Origin: Terriglobia bacterium
GTDB taxonomy: Bacteria > Acidobacteriota > Terriglobia > Bryobacterales > Bryobacteraceae
Assembly (NCBI GenBank): GCA_019242155.1
Contig: JAFAWA010000314.1
Location: forward strand, 1 to 57,396
Direction of reading: 5' to 3'
Length of the DNA: 57,396 nucleotides
This document shows, piece after piece, positions 37,589 to 46,379 of this stretch. The notes beneath the pieces are model-generated. The model was not told the origin of the DNA. It was given only the letters and a program-made list of their open reading frames with translations, and searched no databases. A program made the translations under genes and the position numbers. The number at the start of each line of letters is the position of its first letter. Positions within the stretch are counted from its first letter, which is position 1.

Positions 37589-39436
37589 TTAATTAGTGTG
37601 CGCGACCGAGCCTAACGCCGTGCGTACTCTTTCGATGAGTTGGCGCGCGGTATACGGCTTCTGGAGAAAGCCGGAGATTGGCTTGTGCCGGAATCGTTCC
37701 AGGATCTCGCGCTGATCGTAGCCGGTCGAGAGAATCACGTTGATTCCGGGATGGACACGCATGATCTCGTCGATCGCTTCTTCGCCGTTCATGACCGGCA
37801 TGGTTAAATCCAGGACGACGACACCGATTTCCGGGCACTGCCGCACGCATTGAATGGCCTCGAGACCATTCGAAGCCAAGGTTACCCGAAATTGCTGAAG
37901 AGTCAGCGCCGCCTCGGCTAGCCGGCGCACCATCTCTTCGTCATCAACTACCAGAACCATGTTGCGGGTGGGCGCGGCCGGCTCGGCCGGTTGCGGAACT
38001 TTGTGAATCTCACCAACGGACGGTAAAGTGAGTCGGAACGTGCTTCCCTGCCCGGGAGAACTGACCACATCGATTTGACCGGCGTGGCCGCGTGCAATAC
38101 CGGCAACGGCCGCGAGTCCAAGGCCGCGCCCGGTAAACTTGGTGGTGAAAAAGGGATCGAAGATACGCGACTTGGTGGCTTCATCCATGCCGCAACCCGT
38201 ATCTTCCACTTCGAGAAACACCCGGTCGCCCGAGGCGGTCGCGCCTGTGCGGATGGTGATGCATCCGGCTTCGTCCCCAATTGCCTCGGCGGCATTGTTC
38301 ACAAGGTTCATCAATACCTGTTGGACCTGGCCGGAATCCGCTTCCAACTCGGGGAGATTCGAAATTAACTCATACGCTACCCGCACTTTCTTCGGCAGCG
38401 CTGCTTCGATCAACTTCTGCGTGTCGGAAACTACCTGGGAGAGTTGGATGCGGCGCAGGAAGTGACGGCCCTTACCGGCATAGGCAAGCAGTTGCGCGGT
38501 CAAATCGGCGGCTCGCTGGCTGGCGCGCATAATCTCCGAGAGCCGGTCGTGCAACACACGATCGAGCGGGACTCCCATGGCGAGGCTCGCATTGCCCATG
38601 ATGCTGGTGAGCAGATTGTTATAGTCATGAGCGACTCCGGCCGCGAGCGTGCCGATGGTTTCGAATTTCTGACTCTCGCGAAACTGTTCCTCAAGCCGGC
38701 GTGTCTCGGTGATGTCACTGACAATCAGAACCGCGCCGGTGGCCGCGCCGCCTTCATCGAGCATGGGATCTACAGTGACGCTCAACGACTTGGCGCCATG
38801 TTCCACTTGGGACATTTCGCGATGGCGGCTCTTGAAGGCGCGGAGTAGGGGAAGGCTGTTTCCGAGGCCGGCCTCATACCACAGCTCGGAGCAGAGCCGG
38901 CCGGTTAATTCGCCGGACAAAGCGCCGAGCAGTTGCGCAAAGTTCCGGTTCGAACGATGGATTCGCCCTTCGAAATCCACCACGGCTACGCCGTCATGAA
39001 TGGCGGCAAAGGTCGCCTGCCATTCGAGGGCCATTTTGTTGGCCGCCTCTTCCGCCTTGCGGGCGCGCAGAACAGCTCTAACCGTCGCGATCAACACTTC
39101 CGGTTCGACCGGTTCCACCAGGTAGCTTTCGGCTCCGCCCTCGAGACCCCGGGCGCGCTCGGCTGCGCTGATACAGGAGGCGCTGACGTGGACCACGGGG
39201 ATGCGGGCGGTAGACTGTTCGGTTTTCAATTGGCGGCAGACTTCGAAGCCGTCAATATCGGGCAGGTTCAGATCTAGAAGGATCAGATCGGGAGCTTCGG
39301 CGCGGGCGAGGGAGAGGGCTTCGGTGCCGTTAATGGCCTCGCGCACGCGAAAGTTGGCGCGCTCCAGAATGCGGGACACCGCATAGCGGCACATCTCATT
39401 ATCGTCGACGTTCAATATGACGGGAAGCGCACCCAT
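37589..39436 (-). CDS. REC-PAS-HisKA-HATPase-REC hybrid histidine kinase
   Basis: ILNVDDNEMCRYAVSRILERANF...LILLDLNLPDIDGFEV; AAGVAHDYNNLLTSIMGNASLAM; second REC VLVVDDEEMVRRLAEAAL. Confidence 0.93.
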   Translation of the reverse strand: MGALPVILNVDDNEMCRYAVSRILERANFRVREAINGTEALSLARAEAPDLILLDLNLPDIDGFEVCRQLKTEQSTARIPVVHVSASCISAAERARGLEGGAESYLVEPVEPEVLIATVRAVLRARKAEEAANKMALEWQATFAAIHDGVAVVDFEGRIHRSNRNFAQLLGALSGELTGRLCSELWYEAGLGNSLPLLRAFKSRHREMSQVEHGAKSLSVTVDPMLDEGGAATGAVLIVSDITETRRLEEQFRESQKFETIGTLAAGVAHDYNNLLTSIMGNASLAMGVPLDRVLHDRLSEIMRASQRAADLTAQLLAYAGKGRHFLRRIQLSQVVSDTQKLIEAALPKKVRVAYELISNLPELEADSGQVQQVLMNLVNNAAEAIGDEAGCITIRTGATASGDRVFLEVEDTGCGMDEATKSRIFDPFFTTKFTGRGLGLAAVAGIARGHAGQIDVVSSPGQGSTFRLTLPSVGEIHKVPQPAEPAAPTRNMVLVVDDEEMVRRLAEAALTLQQFRVTLASNGLEAIQCVRQCPEIGVVVLDLTMPVMNGEEAIDEIMRVHPGINVILSTGYDQREILERFRHKPISGFLQKPYTARQLIERVRTALGSVAHTN

Positions 39437-39456
39437 AAGAATCCTTGACGACTCCC

Positions 39457-41238
39457 TTAGCCGCGGCCTGCCGATTGAGGCATTCGCATACGGCCGGGTT
39501 GGCCGGGTTTCAGTACCGAGTCCAGGCCCGCACGGATCTTCAAACAGGCATCGGGATCGGAGAGCATCTCTTTCGAATACACGGCCTCGGCCTCCAGGTT
39601 CAGAGTGTCCCGCTCTTCTTTGGTCAAGGCTCTGGCAGTCATGATAAAGACTGGAATATCCCGAGTGGCTGCGTCGGCTTTAATCTGATGCAGCACCTCA
39701 AATCCGCTCAAGTCGTCCATTCGAAGATCGAGCAGAATTGCCCTGGGTTTTAATTTGCGCGCCAGTTCCAACCCTTCGCGGCCGCCGGAGGCTTCAGCGT
39801 ATTGAAATGCCGAACCCAAGCATTGACGAACCAAGTAGCGCGGCACTTCCTCGTCATCGATCAACAGAATGTCGCAGCCCTCGACGGCCGCACGGCGGTC
39901 CGCGCTTTCGTAAACCACCGGAATCTCGGCGTAGAAAATAGATCCCTTGCCTATGGTGCTTTCCACCCGTACGTCTCCCCCAAGCAGCACCGCGAGACCT
40001 TTCGAGAGCGGGAGACCCAAACCGGTGCCTTTCAACCGCGACTGAAGGGGAGCATCGATCTGGGCGAACTCCTGGAAAATCAATTCCAAATGTTCCGGAG
40101 CGATTCCGATGCCGGTGTCGGCGACGGAAAAGAGGGCATTACGGCCGTCACTGCTGAGCCGGACCGATACCCGCACCACCCCCCGCTCGGTGAACTTCAA
40201 AGCATTGGCGATGAGATTTCGAAGAATCTGCGCGACCTTGGATTCGTCTGTGTCCAGGACCGGGAAATTATCGGGCTCTTCGAAGATCAGCTCTACTGCG
40301 CCGCTGACCTGTAAAGGCCGAAGCACGCCGCGGAGCGCACCAAAAAGATTGGTCACGTGAAACTTGGCGGGGCGAACCACGGATTTGCCGGCCTCCACGC
40401 GCGCGAGGTCCAGAAGGTCGTTCACCATCTCGAGGAGGTTCTCGGCGGATTTTCGTATGTAATGCGCCTGCTTCTTTTGCTCCGGTGTAAGCGTACCATC
40501 GGTTTGATCGAGTAGCAGGCGGCTGAGCGCCATGATGGAAGTCAAAGGGGTGCGGAACTCATGGCTCATGTGAGAGAGAAACCGCGATTTGGTCTGATCC
40601 GCGCGCCGCAGCCGGTCGGCTTTCTCCTCGAGCTCGGCGTACAGCGCAACTACGCCGCGGTTGGTATCTTCGAGTTCGGCGTTCAAGGTTTCCAGGTCTT
40701 CTTGGCGCGCCCGCAATTCTGCCATGAAGCGCAGCAGTTCCTGGTTCTGGTGGATGAATTCATCGAGCAGATTCCGCGGCCCGACGCTCGCAAGTTCTTT
40801 CGCCAGGGTGGCGGTGCGCCGGGGCGTGAGACGAGGTGAGCCTCCGGGCACACGCCTGGAAAGCTTGACCACGGTGGGACTTCCTGGTGCCGATTCGATT
40901 TGAAAATCGTCCATCAAGCGGCGGGCGGCGAGAATTCCCAATCCCGCGCCGGAGTTGGGGGACGAACCTGCCAACACTTTCTTGACATCCGCGATTCCGG
41001 GACCTTCGTCGGAGATTCGTATGGTGTACCAACCAGCGGCAGCATCCAGGAGGTAATCCACTTTTCCTCCTCCGGCGTACTGCTGGGCGTTACGGGCGAT
41101 CTCGGAAACGGCCGCGGCGATGCGCGTCTGGTCGTTACCGTCGAAATCCAATAGTTTGGCTATTTCGCGCGCTGCCTGGCGGGCGGCGACCACGTCCTCA
41201 TCGGTGTGTACTGGTAGGGAATAGAGCAACTCAGTCAT
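39457..41238 (-). CDS. RsbT-like ATPase domain fused to hybrid histidine kinase (HATPase-HisKA-HATPase-REC)
   Basis: N-terminal AAAVSEIARNAQQYAGGGKVDYLL...ISDEGPGI...SGAGLGILAARRLMDDFQIES, then SHMSHEFRTPLTSIMALSRLLL, second HATPase, REC ILLIDDEEVPRYLVRQCL. Start placed at MTELLYS. Confidence 0.9.
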   Translation of the reverse strand: MTELLYSLPVHTDEDVVAARQAAREIAKLLDFDGNDQTRIAAAVSEIARNAQQYAGGGKVDYLLDAAAGWYTIRISDEGPGIADVKKVLAGSSPNSGAGLGILAARRLMDDFQIESAPGSPTVVKLSRRVPGGSPRLTPRRTATLAKELASVGPRNLLDEFIHQNQELLRFMAELRARQEDLETLNAELEDTNRGVVALYAELEEKADRLRRADQTKSRFLSHMSHEFRTPLTSIMALSRLLLDQTDGTLTPEQKKQAHYIRKSAENLLEMVNDLLDLARVEAGKSVVRPAKFHVTNLFGALRGVLRPLQVSGAVELIFEEPDNFPVLDTDESKVAQILRNLIANALKFTERGVVRVSVRLSSDGRNALFSVADTGIGIAPEHLELIFQEFAQIDAPLQSRLKGTGLGLPLSKGLAVLLGGDVRVESTIGKGSIFYAEIPVVYESADRRAAVEGCDILLIDDEEVPRYLVRQCLGSAFQYAEASGGREGLELARKLKPRAILLDLRMDDLSGFEVLHQIKADAATRDIPVFIMTARALTKEERDTLNLEAEAVYSKEMLSDPDACLKIRAGLDSVLKPGQPGRMRMPQSAGRG

Positions 41239-42251
41239 CGCATAATCTCTCGTGCCAGGACAACTGTCGCGTCGTCGTGGCCGCGTTTCCAATCACGGTA
41301 TAAAGTTCCAGCAATCAACGAAACATCGTGTGAGAGCAGCCCGGCGTATGATTCCAGAGACCAGTGCGTGGAGAGTCCATCCGAGTATAGCAACAGCGTC
41401 GCGTCCGCCGACCATGGGAACGTGAACTCCCGAACAGAGGTTATCCGGCTCCCGACAATTCCCGGCAATGAGACCATCTGGCGAGAACCGCCGGAGCTAT
41501 ATACCGTGCCGCTAATGTTGCCGACGCCGGCAAAGCGGAGTTGGTTCGCGGCCGCGTCAATGCGGGCGACCGCGGCCGCGGCGCCGCGTGTGGCTCGCAG
41601 CGCTTGATGTAGCGATTGCATAAGGGATGCGGGTTCCTCTTCAGGCGAGGCGCGAAATGCTTCAATTGCCGCCTGGGCCGATCGGGCTGCCCCTAGGCCA
41701 TGGCCGAGACCATCCACTACCAGGACGTTTAGGAATTCAGGCGTCTGGTAAGCCGCCCACGCATCGCCCGAGGCCTCCTCGCCGGGTTTAGCGACGCTGA
41801 CCCCGCCTACCTCAAACCGTTCGATTTCTGATGACTTGGCCTGAGGGTTCTTCCAAAAACGTGCCAGTAGCGCAGTGCCCTCACCCTCCTGAGTGTAGAC
41901 GTCGCAATGAGATGAGAGGCGCGCCACGGCCCCGAGGCCGCCCCCGGGAGTGCCGGCGGTCGAGAAACCATCCTCGAAGCATTGGGCCATATTTCGCATT
42001 CCCGGTCCCTTGTCGAGAGCAAATACCTCGATTCCGGAGCCCTTTGCGCCTTCAATCACCGATAACAAGATCTCTCCGCCTCGGCCATGTTTTACCAAAT
42101 TGGACGCACATTCGGTGACTACCAAAGCCACGCGGCCTGTCTCTGTCGAATCAAAGCCCAGGGTGGCAGCCAAGCTCGCGGCCGTGCGGCGGGCTTCCCC
42201 GGCCTGATCCGAAGCGTCTACTATTATTGAGAGAGTACTTAGAGCTTCCAT
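41235..42251 (-). CDS. RsbW/T-like HATPase fused to SpoIIE/RsbX-type PP2C phosphatase
   Basis: VALVVTECASNLVKHGRGGEILLSV, DKGPGM; GDAWAAYQTPEFLNVLVVDGLGHGLGAARSAQAA...LLLYSDGLSTHW. Confidence 0.9.
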   Translation of the reverse strand: MEALSTLSIIVDASDQAGEARRTAASLAATLGFDSTETGRVALVVTECASNLVKHGRGGEILLSVIEGAKGSGIEVFALDKGPGMRNMAQCFEDGFSTAGTPGGGLGAVARLSSHCDVYTQEGEGTALLARFWKNPQAKSSEIERFEVGGVSVAKPGEEASGDAWAAYQTPEFLNVLVVDGLGHGLGAARSAQAAIEAFRASPEEEPASLMQSLHQALRATRGAAAAVARIDAAANQLRFAGVGNISGTVYSSGGSRQMVSLPGIVGSRITSVREFTFPWSADATLLLYSDGLSTHWSLESYAGLLSHDVSLIAGTLYRDWKRGHDDATVVLAREIMR

Positions 42252-42652
42252 CGAATCAGCGTGATGCGCGTGCCTTCGCCGGGGCGGGAGACGATTTCGA
42301 ATTCGTTCGAGAGCCGGCGCGCGCCGCCCAATCCCAAACCGAGGCCATTGCCGGTGGTGAACCCATCTTGCAAGGCGCGTTCTATATCCGGGATGCCGGG
42401 CCCCTGATCCTCAAAGATCAGGCGCACGCCGCGGCGTGGATTGGATTCGAGGACTTCAATCCGGACCCAGCCTCCTCCTCCATAGATCAGTGTGTTCCGC
42501 GCAATTTCGCTCGCCGCGGTAACGATCTTGGTCTGGTCCACAAGGGACATGCCCAGTTGCTTCGCGAAATCGCGAACCGTCTGGCGAATCAGAACCACAT
42601 CTTCTTGCGCCCTTATGGGCAGACGTTCAGCGTTGTGAGCCTGGGCCGCCAT
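42239..42652 (-). CDS. rsbT: Stressosome switch kinase RsbT
   Basis: VTAASEIARNTLIYGGGGWVRIEV, FEDQGPGIPDIERALQDGFTTGNGLGLGLGGARRLSNEFEI. Start chosen at MAAQAHN. Confidence 0.92.
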   Translation of the reverse strand: MAAQAHNAERLPIRAQEDVVLIRQTVRDFAKQLGMSLVDQTKIVTAASEIARNTLIYGGGGWVRIEVLESNPRRGVRLIFEDQGPGIPDIERALQDGFTTGNGLGLGLGGARRLSNEFEIVSRPGEGTRITLIRWKL

Positions 42653-43022
42653 AAGTCGCTTCGCTTTCATCGACGGACGCGCGCAGCAGTTCCATGCCGC
42701 GCTCCACGTTCAAAGCAGTGCGTACGCCCTTCAGAGACAGGCCCAGTTCTACGAGCGTGATGGCCACTGAAGGTTGCATTCCGACGACCACCGTCTCGGC
42801 CCCTAGAATGCGTGACATACCGGCGATTTCGCCCAACATTCGTCCGATGAACGAATCCACCATTTCGAGCGAAGAGATGTCGATCAGTACTCCCGTGGCG
42901 CCGCCGGCCGCGATCCGCCCGGTCAGGTCTTCTTGCAGCATCATCGCCAGCCGGTCGTGCATGTCCACCTGGATGGTTACCAGGAGGAAAGGGCCCATCT
43001 TTAGAATTGGTATCCGGTCCAT
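42627..43022 (-). CDS. rsbS: STAS antagonist RsbS
   Basis: PILKMGPFLLVTIQVDMHDRLAMMLQEDLTGRIAAGGATGVLIDISSLEMVDSFIGRMLGEIAGMSRILGAETVVVGMQPSVAITLVELGL. Confidence 0.92.
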   Translation of the reverse strand: MDRIPILKMGPFLLVTIQVDMHDRLAMMLQEDLTGRIAAGGATGVLIDISSLEMVDSFIGRMLGEIAGMSRILGAETVVVGMQPSVAITLVELGLSLKGVRTALNVERGMELLRASVDESEATYGGPGSQR

Positions 43023-43026
43023 GGTT

Positions 43027-43890
43027 TTAACGGGCCGGGTCCGTTCTGGAAATGGTGGCGCCTAAACGCCGCAACGCCAGGCGAAAGGCATCCGCAAGGG
43101 TAGCTTTGGTGGCTACGCTTCCGAGTTCGACGCCCAGATGGACAATGGTTTGGGCGATCTGAGGGCGTACCCCGCTGATAATGCAATCCGCTCCCATCAG
43201 GCCGGCGGCAGATACGGTCTTCATCAGGTGCTGCGCGACCAGAGTGTCGACCGTAGGAACCCCCGTGATGTCGATGATGGCAATAGCGGCCCCCGTTTGC
43301 ACGATCTGCTGCAGAAGGTTTTCCATGACGACCTGAGTACGCTCGCTATCGAGCGTGCCGATCAGCGGGAGCGCCAGGATGTTGTCCCACAACTTAACTA
43401 CCGGCGTGGAAAGCTCCATCAGTTCCTGCTGCTGGCGGGCAATCACGTCTTCTCTGGATCTTTGGTGGGCTTCGGCTGTGAGCAGGCCCAAGGTGTCGAC
43501 CAGTTCCGTGAGCGCCCAAATCTCGACCGCCAGACTCTCTATGTCGTTTCCGCACGCCTCGCGCAGCCTGGTAAAAAGCGGCTTCTTCAGCGAAAAGATG
43601 AACGCAGCCGTTTCGCTCGGGGTGAAACCCTGCCGGGCGCGGGTGCGGGATAGATCCGCGAGCAGTTCGCGGACCTCCGCCCACGAGGAACTGCCGATAT
43701 CATCGCCCGATCTGATGGCGTGACCGAAATGCGCCAGAAACTTTCGCGACTGCTCCCGCAGGTCAGCTTCGCGAATCAGGCTGCTCCGCAGTTTCATGCT
43801 TGAAAGCTGATGTTGCAGCCATTCGGACAGGATCTCGGCCTCATATTGCCTCAGGATCTCCGGTAGCTTCGAAGCTTCAGTGCTGTTCAT
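43027..43890 (-). CDS. rsbR: STAS co-antagonist RsbR (RsbRD-like N-terminal domain)
   Basis: Helical N-terminus EILSEWLQHQL...; STAS PVVKLWDNILALPLIGTLDSERTQVVMENLLQQIVQTGAAIAIIDITGVPTVDTLVAQHLMKTVSAAGLMGADCIISGVRPQIAQTIVHLGVEL. Confidence 0.92.
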   Translation of the reverse strand: MNSTEASKLPEILRQYEAEILSEWLQHQLSSMKLRSSLIREADLREQSRKFLAHFGHAIRSGDDIGSSSWAEVRELLADLSRTRARQGFTPSETAAFIFSLKKPLFTRLREACGNDIESLAVEIWALTELVDTLGLLTAEAHQRSREDVIARQQQELMELSTPVVKLWDNILALPLIGTLDSERTQVVMENLLQQIVQTGAAIAIIDITGVPTVDTLVAQHLMKTVSAAGLMGADCIISGVRPQIAQTIVHLGVELGSVATKATLADAFRLALRRLGATISRTDPAR

Positions 43891-43999
43891 AGTTGTGCTT
43901 TAGAGTACGTGTTTTAGCGACGCCCCGCGGCTCGGCGAAGCCTCTATCTTAAAACGCGGCGACGCAGTGTGATGATGCCCGTCTGGTAGATCCTTGAGA

Positions 44000-44593
44000 T
44001 TACTGCTTGGCCAGATGGATTCCTAACTTTTTCAGCTCCTCAGAATAGTAGCGTTTGTGCAGCAGATCCCACTCTTCGGTCCCCTCTGCGATTTCGCGCT
44101 TCTGCGAGCGAATCTTCTGGCGCGCGGCGCGATCGACCTTCTCCTCAGCGGTGAGCAGTTCGGTGAGAATGCGGACGATTTCTAACCGGACGGTGTTGGA
44201 GTCCTTGACCTTGAGACGCAACTCACGCATTTTGCGCAGGGTGTCAACAAGTTTGTGGGAGATGTCGGTCACTTTGTCTCGCGACAATTTCATGGCATCG
44301 CCTGTATCGCGGCCCGAGGCCCGAATGACCTTGCGTTGGGTGATGAGCGTATTTTTGATGCGGCGGAACATCTCCTGATAGCTCACGCCTTCGCGACGCA
44401 TATATTCGCTGTACTGGCTGAGCAGATCGCGGACTTCGTCGTTGAGACGATCTTCGACCGCGAGTTCGGCCGAGATGGTTTCATCGATCTTCTCAGCGAC
44501 CGCGTCAGGAGCGCTGGTTTCGAGAATGCCGGGGCTCAGTTTGGTGACGAGTTGCCTGGAAAGATAGGTAACAAACTCTCGAGCCAGCAGCAT
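44000..44593 (-). CDS. DUF507 family protein, tandem duplication of the domain
   Basis: Two DUF507-like halves; second half MKLSRDKVTDISHKLVDTL...VRLEIVRILTELLTAEEKVDRAARQKIRSQKREIAEGTEEWDLLHKRYYSEELKKLG. Confidence 0.85.
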   Translation of the reverse strand: MLLAREFVTYLSRQLVTKLSPGILETSAPDAVAEKIDETISAELAVEDRLNDEVRDLLSQYSEYMRREGVSYQEMFRRIKNTLITQRKVIRASGRDTGDAMKLSRDKVTDISHKLVDTLRKMRELRLKVKDSNTVRLEIVRILTELLTAEEKVDRAARQKIRSQKREIAEGTEEWDLLHKRYYSEELKKLGIHLAKQ

Positions 44594-44910
44594 TTATATG
44601 TTAGGTGAACGTGTAGTTTACCATGGCTAAGCTTTTCCTGAGGCCTGTTACGCCTCCTGAACGCGGCGCGCGAGGTTCGAAGTAGGGTTTCCCTACGCCG
44701 GCAGCCGAGCTAGACCGGTCGGAAGCCTGGGCGGCGGAACCCGTGCTGGAGCTCGCAGGCGGCAGGAAACACCATCGGTGTTACGAAATTAATCTGGCCT
44801 TTGGTTGAAAATCATACTAGAGTAGTACTAGTAAGTTCCGAACGATATAACCGGCACTTGGGGTGGCGGTATATTGATTGAGTTGGGACTTCGTTGCGAG
44901 AGGGAGCTCA

Positions 44911-45633
44911 ATGATTCAGGGGCGCACTGAAAACTGGGTGAGGGAAGATCCTCTCACGTATCTTCCTCGGAAATCGGTACAGGAGTTTGGGAAGGGGCGG
45001 GTGATTTATAGCCCGACCGAAACTTCCGAGCGGCTGTACCTGGTGGTTCTTGGCCGCGTCAAGGTAAGCACGACGCCGGACTTCGGAACCGAGACCATCG
45101 CTCGTATCATCTGTCCCGAAGGCCTCTTCGGAGAATCGGCCCTGGTTGGGGGCCGGACTGAAGAAACGGCGGTCGCTCTGGACACCGCGACATTGATGTC
45201 TTGGACCCGCCCGGAGATCGAACAGCAGATCGACCGGGAACCGAAGCTGGGGCTGGCTTTGGCCCAATACCTGGTTCGGAACTGTATGGCGCTTCAGGAC
45301 CGTATTGAGAGCATGGCGGCGCATAAAACGCCGGAGCGCGTAATGGTCGCGCTGGTGCAGTTGGCGGACCTGGTTGGCAGCTCGCTGCCGGACGGGGCCA
45401 CCCGCATCGGTTCATTGACTCATCATACGATTGCCGAGTATATCGGTACCTCGCGCGAGATCGTGACGTTTCAGATGAACCGGCTGCGCAAACTGGGTCT
45501 GATCCGGTACACGCGCCGGTATATCGATGTGTACGTGCATGCGGTGGAAGAGATGCTCCGGCAGCAGGGCGTGAGCGCTCCCCGCGAAGCAGGACCCGCG
45601 CGGCGCCGCGCGACTCACACTGTGGGCGCTTAG
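44911..45633 (+). CDS. Crp/Fnr family transcriptional regulator
   Basis: cNMP-binding-like ERLYLVVLGRVKVSTTPDFGTETIARIICPEGLFGESALVGG and HTH TIAEYIGTSREIVTFQMNRLRKLGLI. Confidence 0.92.
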   Translation: MIQGRTENWVREDPLTYLPRKSVQEFGKGRVIYSPTETSERLYLVVLGRVKVSTTPDFGTETIARIICPEGLFGESALVGGRTEETAVALDTATLMSWTRPEIEQQIDREPKLGLALAQYLVRNCMALQDRIESMAAHKTPERVMVALVQLADLVGSSLPDGATRIGSLTHHTIAEYIGTSREIVTFQMNRLRKLGLIRYTRRYIDVYVHAVEEMLRQQGVSAPREAGPARRRATHTVGA

Positions 45634-45641
45634 GCCGAACG

Positions 45642-46379
45642 TTAGTCGTACACGAAGTGGAGGAGGCGCTTGAGATCCTCCCATGCGTCGCGCTTGGCCG
45701 ACTGATTATAAGGACGCAGCAGGTAGGAGGGGTGATAGGTGACCATTACCGGCACCTCCCGCCACTTGTACCACTTACCGCGCATCTTAGTCACGCCTTC
45801 TTTGTGCCCGGTCATGGCCCGGGCCGCGGTGCCCCCCAATGCGCAGATGGCTTTCGGCTGAATTACGGAAAGCTGCCGGTATAGAAACTCTCCGCAGATT
45901 TCCATCTCGTCGGGCTCCGGGGTGCGGTTCCCCGGAGGCCGGCACTTGACGACATTGCAGATGTAGACATCCTCGCGGCGTAGCGGGATGCCTTCTTTTT
46001 TCGCCGTATTCTCGATCATCTGCGTGAGCAGTTGACCGGCGCGGCCGACGAAGGGAATTCCTTGCTCATCTTCCTCGGCGCCCGGACCTTCTCCGACGAA
46101 CACCACCGGCGAATGCTCGTTTCCGACACCGAACACCAGCTTGCCCCGCCCTTCGTGCAGCCGGCAGCGCCGGCAGTCGCCGATGTCCTCGAGGATCTTG
46201 AGGAGAGCGTCGCCTGACGGAGTTAGTGGCGGCAGCTCCGGACCTGCACCGGCAGGTGCCTGAACAGGAACGGCCGCCGCAGGTACAATGGCGGGCATCT
46301 GCCGGTACAACTCGCGCACACCCAGATCCCGGTAAAACTCCAGGTATTGGCGGAGGAGATTATCGGCCATCGGCGGCAT
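45642..46379 (-). CDS. Type-4 uracil-DNA glycosylase
   Basis: CRRCRLHEGRGKLVFGVGNEHSPVVFVGEGPGAEEDEQGIPFVGRAGQLL, YICNVVKCRPPGNRTPEPDE, TYHPSYLLR. Confidence 0.93.
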   Translation of the reverse strand: MPPMADNLLRQYLEFYRDLGVRELYRQMPAIVPAAAVPVQAPAGAGPELPPLTPSGDALLKILEDIGDCRRCRLHEGRGKLVFGVGNEHSPVVFVGEGPGAEEDEQGIPFVGRAGQLLTQMIENTAKKEGIPLRREDVYICNVVKCRPPGNRTPEPDEMEICGEFLYRQLSVIQPKAICALGGTAARAMTGHKEGVTKMRGKWYKWREVPVMVTYHPSYLLRPYNQSAKRDAWEDLKRLLHFVYD

